Assembly (NCBI GenBank): GCA_032871835.1
Contig: CM065298.1
Coordinates: forward strand, 15,257,096-15,321,095
Origin: Dipteronia dyeriana
Taxonomy: Eukaryota > Streptophyta > Magnoliopsida > Sapindales > Sapindaceae
Direction of reading: 5' to 3'
Length of the DNA stretch: 64,000 nucleotides
Part shown: positions 58,707-64,000 of the stretch, piece after piece
Numbering within the stretch: the first letter of the stretch is position 1
How the letters are laid out: each line of letters starts with the position of its first letter
Translations under genes and position numbers: made by a program
The notes under the pieces: model-generated
Told to the model about the DNA's origin: nothing
What the model saw: the letters and a program-made list of their open reading frames with translations, nothing else
Database searches by the model: none

Positions 58707-59014
58707 ATCGCTTTCTCTTTTTGTTTAGGACCACACGTCTCATTCTTTTTGAGGGCAGAAATCCAATGAAAAGGGTGAAGTCAGAACGGGAAGCAGTTAC
58801 GGGTAGGTTCGAATGCTCCTCCAAATTAGAAGACAGAAGACAAATAAATAAAATAAGAATGTTTTATAGGTTTAGAATCCTAAAAAGAACAAAGATTTGT
58901 GCAGGATATTAATCACAAGTCACAACATTCTATTAAAAAAGGGCTTGAAATATGATTGAACATGTTACTTGGCCTGGCCCACTGAAGTTGTTCTTGACAA
59001 ATTGACAAGAAGCA
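58707..59014. other. intergenic, unassigned
   Basis: I see nothing recognisable. Confidence 0.4.
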
Positions 59015-59022
59015 ATTGCTAT

Positions 59023-59612
59023 TAGGGATAGCAGCGCGTCGGGTTCGGATGGATTTTGTAAAATCAAAACCCTTATCTGTGAAAATTTTCCTCACCTACG
59101 CCCGCTCTCCACGTAGGTAAGTGGGTTTACGGATGAGTTTAAACCCGCGGGTTATGACTGCACCCATACTCTCACCCACGAACCTGCGAAACAATGTGGG
59201 TTCATGGGTGGATACTTCACCCACAGGATACCCGCAACCCACGAACCTGTGAACCTGTGATTTTTTATTTGTAAATTTCCACATGTATCACCTATTTGAT
59301 ACTTAATTGAATTAAATTTTCATTTCTAATTCCCTACTTGATACATTACAAAACAATAATAATCATAAAAATAAAACGAAAAATAATAATTTAAGTGTTT
59401 ATGTACGTCTATATACAAGTATTTTATTTATGCGGGTTTACGGGTCCAACCCGTGGGTTCGTTTTTCTAACCCGTATCTGTCCGTAAACCCACTGGATTT
59501 TTTATTAAACGGATTCGTGGATCCACGGGTCGTAAATTTACTATCCACACCCGACCCTACAGGGTCGGGTTAAGGCAGGTGCCCACAGGTACGAGTCAAA
59601 TTGCCATCCATA
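59023..59612. mobile_element. hAT MITE
   Basis: The left end TAGGGATAGCA and the right end TTGCCATCCATA are inverted termini (TAGGGATGGCA-type). The 8-bp flanks are ATTGCTAT (59015-59022) and ATTGCTAC (59613-59620). The interior has repeated ACCCGCGGGTT, CCCACGAACCTG and GGGTTTACGGGT blocks, typical of this MITE class. No coding capacity. Confidence 0.8.
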
Positions 59613-59620
59613 ATTGCTAC

Positions 59621-60199
59621 TAGAGAATTGGCTTCGATTTTATGTCATCAAATATCATGTCACTGAATATGGATGCAAAATAACCCAACTTGTTCACTAT
59701 AGTAATCGGTAAGTTAACATTCTTCTATATAATAAAAAAAAATGGCAAAAAGATTAACATATTACTTCAACATCCAACCTTTTCATTCCTCTTTTTTCAG
59801 ATACAGTCATATAGATAAAAAAAAAAAATTTGAAAATAAATACTATATTCTAAAAATAAAAAAGGAAAAAAGAACATTTCTTCCAAAAATAGTATTTGTC
59901 ACGAGAATATTGAATGTTAAATAGTAAAATATTTGATTTAGGACATTTCTACTTTCCATATCGAAAATAATTTTACGAGCATGAATGCTATGGATATCAT
60001 TCCTCATCTATGATAGAATTAACCTAGTCTAAGGTCCCATCTTGTTCATGAAAAAGCACATGTACAGTAACCACTATGGGAGTAGCTACCTCGACTAATA
60101 ATGTTTGATTTTAGTTAGAAGGCTTTAAGAGGTTTTGAAAACCCCTTTTGTGTTTATAGAAACCATGGGAACAGGAAAGACCTGTGTGATCAGAACCCC
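59621..60199. other. AT-rich flank of the viral insertion
   Basis: No gene. The junction between host and viral sequence lies somewhere here or just after 60000, but I cannot fix it. Confidence 0.35.
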
Positions 60200-60211
60200 T
60201 TTCTTAAAAAC

Positions 60212-60224
60212 TGGTACCAGAGTC
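60212..60224 (+). other. pararetrovirus tRNA-Met primer-binding site
   Basis: TGGTACCAGAGTC matches the conserved complement of plant initiator tRNA-Met (TGGTATCAGAGCC) at 11 of 13 positions. In caulimovirids this site primes minus-strand DNA synthesis and marks the genome origin. Its location about 350 bp before the pol frame fits a viral leader. Confidence 0.6.
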
Positions 60225-60567
60225 TAGTTATTTTTAAATTTAATAATTTGGTCTAGTGAGTAGTTACAGAAAGACAGACTTCTAATTACATCTCTTGATT
60301 TCCAGAAAAGTTTTTATGATCTATGTTTTTATAAAACGTTGTAATATTCGATGCTCCAATTTATTAATCCTATTGTTAGTAACTATGATAGTTGTTCATA
60401 TATTATTAATATTACTTATTATAAGCTTGTTAATTGAAAAATTTGAACAACTGAGTTAGGTATATCGGCTGGAAACACAGACTTACTCATACCCGAGATT
60501 ATGTCGGTAGAGTACACGTGTGATACAATACCAAGTACCAACCAGTTATTAATATTAATAAATTTTC

Positions 60568-62785
60568 TTGTCTATAAAAAATGATAATATTTCTGTTATT
60601 ATGAGTATTATTGACATTATGAGTGCTATAGATGCTAAGTTAATAGATTTAGCTATAAATGATCCCGAAAGCTTAGAATCGTTAAAGAATCATCATGTTG
60701 GCATGGTGGATAGAATTAATAAAGCTCTTAAAGATAAATATCAAGTGTTTGACAATATATACCTTAGTACAAATCATAGGTGTACCTATTTCGAAAAAGA
60801 TTTGCATGATTTAGAAGACAGGAAAACTAATAGTGAAGAAGAGCCAAGTAGTGAATCCGAAGTCAATAACATAGAAATTATATCCCTTTTAGGAAAATAT
60901 TGCGGTAATTGTAATAATGAGTTTAATAAAGGTTATAAAGATAATGCGAATTATTATTGTGACAAATGTAAAGCTAGTAGCCAAGAAAGTGAAATAAATA
61001 GAGCTGGAAGTGAGTTAATTTTGATAGATGTAGAAATTCTTTATAAGACAAGACCAGTAAAAACTAAAACAATGATAGGTATTGGTGCTAACAAATGCAT
61101 CATCCATGAAAGTTTAGCCCCTGAAGAACATATGACTAAGTTAGGAGCTTATATAGGATTAAGAACTTTTAGTGAAAGTACGATTCAGATAACAGAATGT
61201 TTAATAAACATGCCTATTAGGATTAATGGGGAAACTCATAATTTACCCCAAACATTAATTACAAATCAACCAGCAAGCTATAAATTTGTTTTAGGTTTAA
61301 ACTTTATATTAGGAAACAATAGAAGCATGATGATTACACCCAATGGTGTTAACTTTTTTAAAAAGTCAACTTTTGTTCAGCCCAAGCTAGAGACTAGTAA
61401 TCTCCCCTATATAAAGAAAGTTACCAACATAGAAGAGCCTCTAAAATTAGAATATGAAAACTCGATACTAAAAGCCTTAGATGAAGAACCTAGTATAGAT
61501 GCCTTAAGCAGTAAAGAGTTGATAGAATATCATAAAGGAGTTTGTATGAAAGTAGATGCAGAAGAAGATTATAAGGAGCGGCCAATAGAGATAAGACAAA
61601 AGATAAAAGAATTAGAAGAATTAAAAATAATAGGTGATAATCCTCAAAATAAAGATAGCATAGAAGTATATAAAATAGAAATAATAAATCCAGATATTAC
61701 AATAATCACCCAAGATTTACCATACAGTCTAGAAGATAGGAAGCAGTGTAAAATGCATATAGAAGATCTGTTAGGATTAAAGGTAATAAGAAAAAGCACA
61801 AGTAGGCATAGAAGCCCAGCGTTTATAGTATTTAGCCATAGTGAGCAGAAAAGAGGAAAAAATAGAATGGTAATGAATTACAAAAGACTAAACGATAATA
61901 CCTTAAGAAATAGTTATAAACTCCCTAATAAAGATGAATTGATAAATTGTATACAAAAAGCTAGTTGGTTCTCAAAGTTTGATTGTAAGAGTGGATTTTG
62001 GTAGATAAAATTAGATGAAGAACCAGTAAATTGGACAGCTTTTAGTTGTTCTGAAAGGCACTTTGAATGGTTAATTATGTCATTTGGACTAAAGAACGCT
62101 TCACAAGTTTTCTAAGAAATAATGGATAAGATCTTTAAAAAGCTTTCAAGTTTCTGTATTGTTTATATAGATGACATTCTTATCTTTAGTAATAATAGGT
62201 ACATACACATGAACCATGTTAGGCAAGTTTTAGAAACCTTTAAAAAGAATAATATAATCATATCAAAGTCAAAAATAGAATTGTTCAAAGATAAATTAGA
62301 ATTCTTAGGATTAATTATAGACAAATGAAAAATAGAGCTACAACCTCACATAGTTACAAAGATTTTAGAATTACCTGACAAAATAGAAGAGACTAAAGAA
62401 CTACAAATTTTTTTAGGATTGTTAAATTATGGTAGAAAATTTATACCTAATTTAAGTACCCTAGTTAGGTCCCTTTATAACAAAGTTAGTAAAAATGGTC
62501 AGAAATACTTTAATAGTGAAGATGTGAAGCTAGTACAGAAGATAAAAAAGATAGCACAAAACTTAAGCCCAATAGCTTTACCAATAGATAACTACTATAA
62601 GATAGTGCAAACAGATGTTAGTAGCAAGGGGTGGGCTGGCATATTAATTCAAAAACCCACAAAGAATAACTTAAAGAATACAGAAGAAATAGATATGTAT
62701 GCTAGTGGAAAATTTTCAGAAGTAGAATCTAGAAGATCTAATACCGAATTAGAAATTTTAGGAATTATAAATTCTTTAAACCAGA

Positions 62786-62822
<37 letters not shown>

Positions 62823-63037
62823 AATCCTTTACAGTAAGAACTGATTGTAACAATATAGTAGAATTTTATAAAAAGGTACAGAAAAAGAATTTTGAAAAGA
62901 AAAATTCATTTGTTAGCAAAAGATGGATAGAGTTTCTAGAAACTTTAACAAGAAGAGGATATAAAGCAGATTTTGAACATATAAGTGGAAAAGATAATAC
63001 AATAGCAGATATTCTGTCAAGGCTAATAGATTGTTGA
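60568..63037 (+). pseudogene. endogenous pararetrovirus protease-RT-RNase H
   Basis: Degenerate pol frame of a caulimovirid-type endogenous virus. The first open part (60568-62004, 478 codons) has a Cys cluster (CGNC ... YCDKC), a retropepsin-like region and the start of RT. The expected active-site Asp is absent: IGIGA stands where D-T/S-G-A is usual. The same frame is then cut by TAG 62002-62004, TAA 62113-62115 and TGA 62326-62328. The RT catalytic motif YIDD is visible near 62170. The RNase H part follows (62419-62823), interrupted by a (TA)n microsatellite at about 62790-62816. That tract shifts the frame, and RNase H coding resumes to 63037 in the next frame. This is an old, non-functional copy. 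No movement or coat protein frame is visible before it. Confidence 0.85.
62790..62816. repeat. (TA)n microsatellite inside viral RNase H
   Basis: An AT dinucleotide run that reads as alternating Ile-Tyr and ends the frame. Its length change accounts for the local frame break. Confidence 0.9.
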
Positions 63038-63050
63038 TTAATCTGCAGGT

Positions 63051-64000
63051 ATGACAGAAAGTTCGAAAGATAGTCAAAAAAGTTCGAAAGCCATTTCATA
63101 AAGCAATAGTGGTAAAAAGATTAACATAGGATCTCATATTGTTAACTATTGTCCAGGTGTTCCATTTCAGCCATTAGCACTGCTGAAGGATAAGATTACT
63201 GAAGTTCAACAAGTACTTTTAAATAATATATGGTTTTGTCCGAAATGATAACAAAGGTTTTCTTCAGTCTTTAAATATTTTAAGTCAGTATTTTTCAGAA
63301 AGCAATAAGTTCGGATTTTATGTGGTTTTTAGTGGAAGAAGGACAATAATCTTTTCTACATGGCAGAAGACTGCTGGATGTATTGAAGGTTTTCCTAATC
63401 CCATTATCAAAGGTAATTTCTCTTATGAAGAAGCCCATAAAGCTTTAAAAATGTTTTTTCAAAACCAAGATGGCTTCGAGCCGGTTTTAGAATTTAATGG
63501 CTGTACTTACAACCGAGATCAAGTAAAAAGTTTTATGAATCATTTTAGAAATATCAATGAAGCAAAAAAGAAGATTTCTGAAGAATTAGAAAGCTGTAAA
63601 AAAGTTATGAATGATCTCTTGGTAGATATTCAACAAAAGAATACAGTACTAAAGGAAGAATTGGCTAGAGCTGAACAACTAATAGAGCATTTTCAGAAGA
63701 TGGAAACAAATGAAGAAAAAGAAAAAAGAAAAAAGAAAAGAAAAAAGAAAAGAAAAGGGCAAAGAAGAAATGGACGAGACAGAAAAAATGGAAAAACGCT
63801 TAGATATTATTATTATTACCCTAATGAGGGACCAAACAAAAAATCTTTGTAAAGCAATAGAGACTCTACCTAATGATATAAGGCAGATCATCTTTGGCCA
63901 TGCCCGAGATGATAATCTGAAGCGATTTTTAAAAATCCAAAAGTTTCTTTCTCAAGCAGTAGGATTACCTAAGGGTATGACTACACTTTTTCACCAAGGA
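63051..64000 (+). pseudogene. endogenous pararetrovirus viroplasmin/transactivator
   Basis: After the pol frame, coding sequence resumes from the ATG at 63051 in several pieces. The clearest, 63322-63852, begins just inside a caulimovirid viroplasmin domain (VFSGRRTIIFSTWQKTAGCI, then EGFPNP, a SYEEAHKAL helix). A predicted coiled coil follows, then a Lys/Glu-rich tract encoded by A-rich repeats (about 63715-63770). Coding then continues in another frame from 63770 (MDETEKMEKRLD) to the window edge. Frame breaks lie near 63106, at TGA 63246-63248 and in the A-rich tract. Such proteins form viral inclusion bodies and allow reinitiation of translation. The order pol then viroplasmin matches several caulimovirid genera, but I do not assign one. 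Confidence 0.75.

Noticed and set aside
1..64000. CRISPR arrays, bacterial operons or phage modules
   Set aside because: Introns, plant snRNA promoters and plant transposons show nuclear plant DNA; no spaced identical repeats of CRISPR type were seen.

Overview
This is an AT-rich nuclear window from a flowering plant, most likely a eudicot. Support comes from plant-only gene families (an OVATE family protein, a type I MADS-box protein), spliceosomal RNA genes with the plant snRNA promoter (USE RTCCCACATCG about 33-34 bp upstream of a TATA box), typical plant transposons, and an endogenous caulimovirid-type pararetrovirus. I cannot name the genus.

Layout. 1-2930: 5' part of a decayed Ty3/gypsy retrotransposon, minus strand, with one LTR. 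3.3-17.4 kb: a small-nuclear-RNA neighbourhood. A U2-derived gene (4973-5135) and a U5 gene (about 5999-6128) form one unit. A second, heavily interrupted unit holds a U2 promoter remnant (11736-11783), a U2 3' end (14631-14687) and a U5 gene (about 15386-15515). A well-preserved U4 gene lies at 17141-17292, minus strand. Within and between these units are a LINE fragment, a 2.6 kb gypsy-type LTR, a broken methyltransferase-like pseudogene and a type I MADS-box gene. 17.4-23.8 kb: non-coding, with nested DNA transposons (a hAT-type element with 8-bp target duplications inside a larger TIR element). 23.9-24.8 kb: an intronless OVATE family gene.

27.3-39.4 kb: a complete RTEL1-type DNA helicase gene, minus strand. 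I resolved 22 coding exons summing to 3120 nt (1039 aa) with every splice phase consistent, and an E2F-like site lies just upstream. 39.6-51.1 kb: transposon-rich, with a MULE N-terminal ORF, an exoribonuclease (XRN) pseudogene that keeps its introns, a gypsy gag fragment, and a copia reverse transcriptase split by a TIR element that is itself split by a hAT element. Two inverted-repeat elements follow. 52.0-57.6 kb: an HSP110/HSP70-15-type chaperone gene with 9 coding exons.

58.4-59.6 kb: a SINE-like sequence and a hAT MITE. About 60.2 kb to the right edge: a degenerate endogenous pararetrovirus (primer-binding site, protease-RT-RNase H, viroplasmin/transactivator) with several stops and frame breaks.

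The two full-length host protein genes (RTEL1, HSP110-like) look alive and unrelated to each other. The most unusual feature is the duplicated U2-U5 pair with a U4 gene, where insertions and small duplications hit promoter spacing in separate copies.
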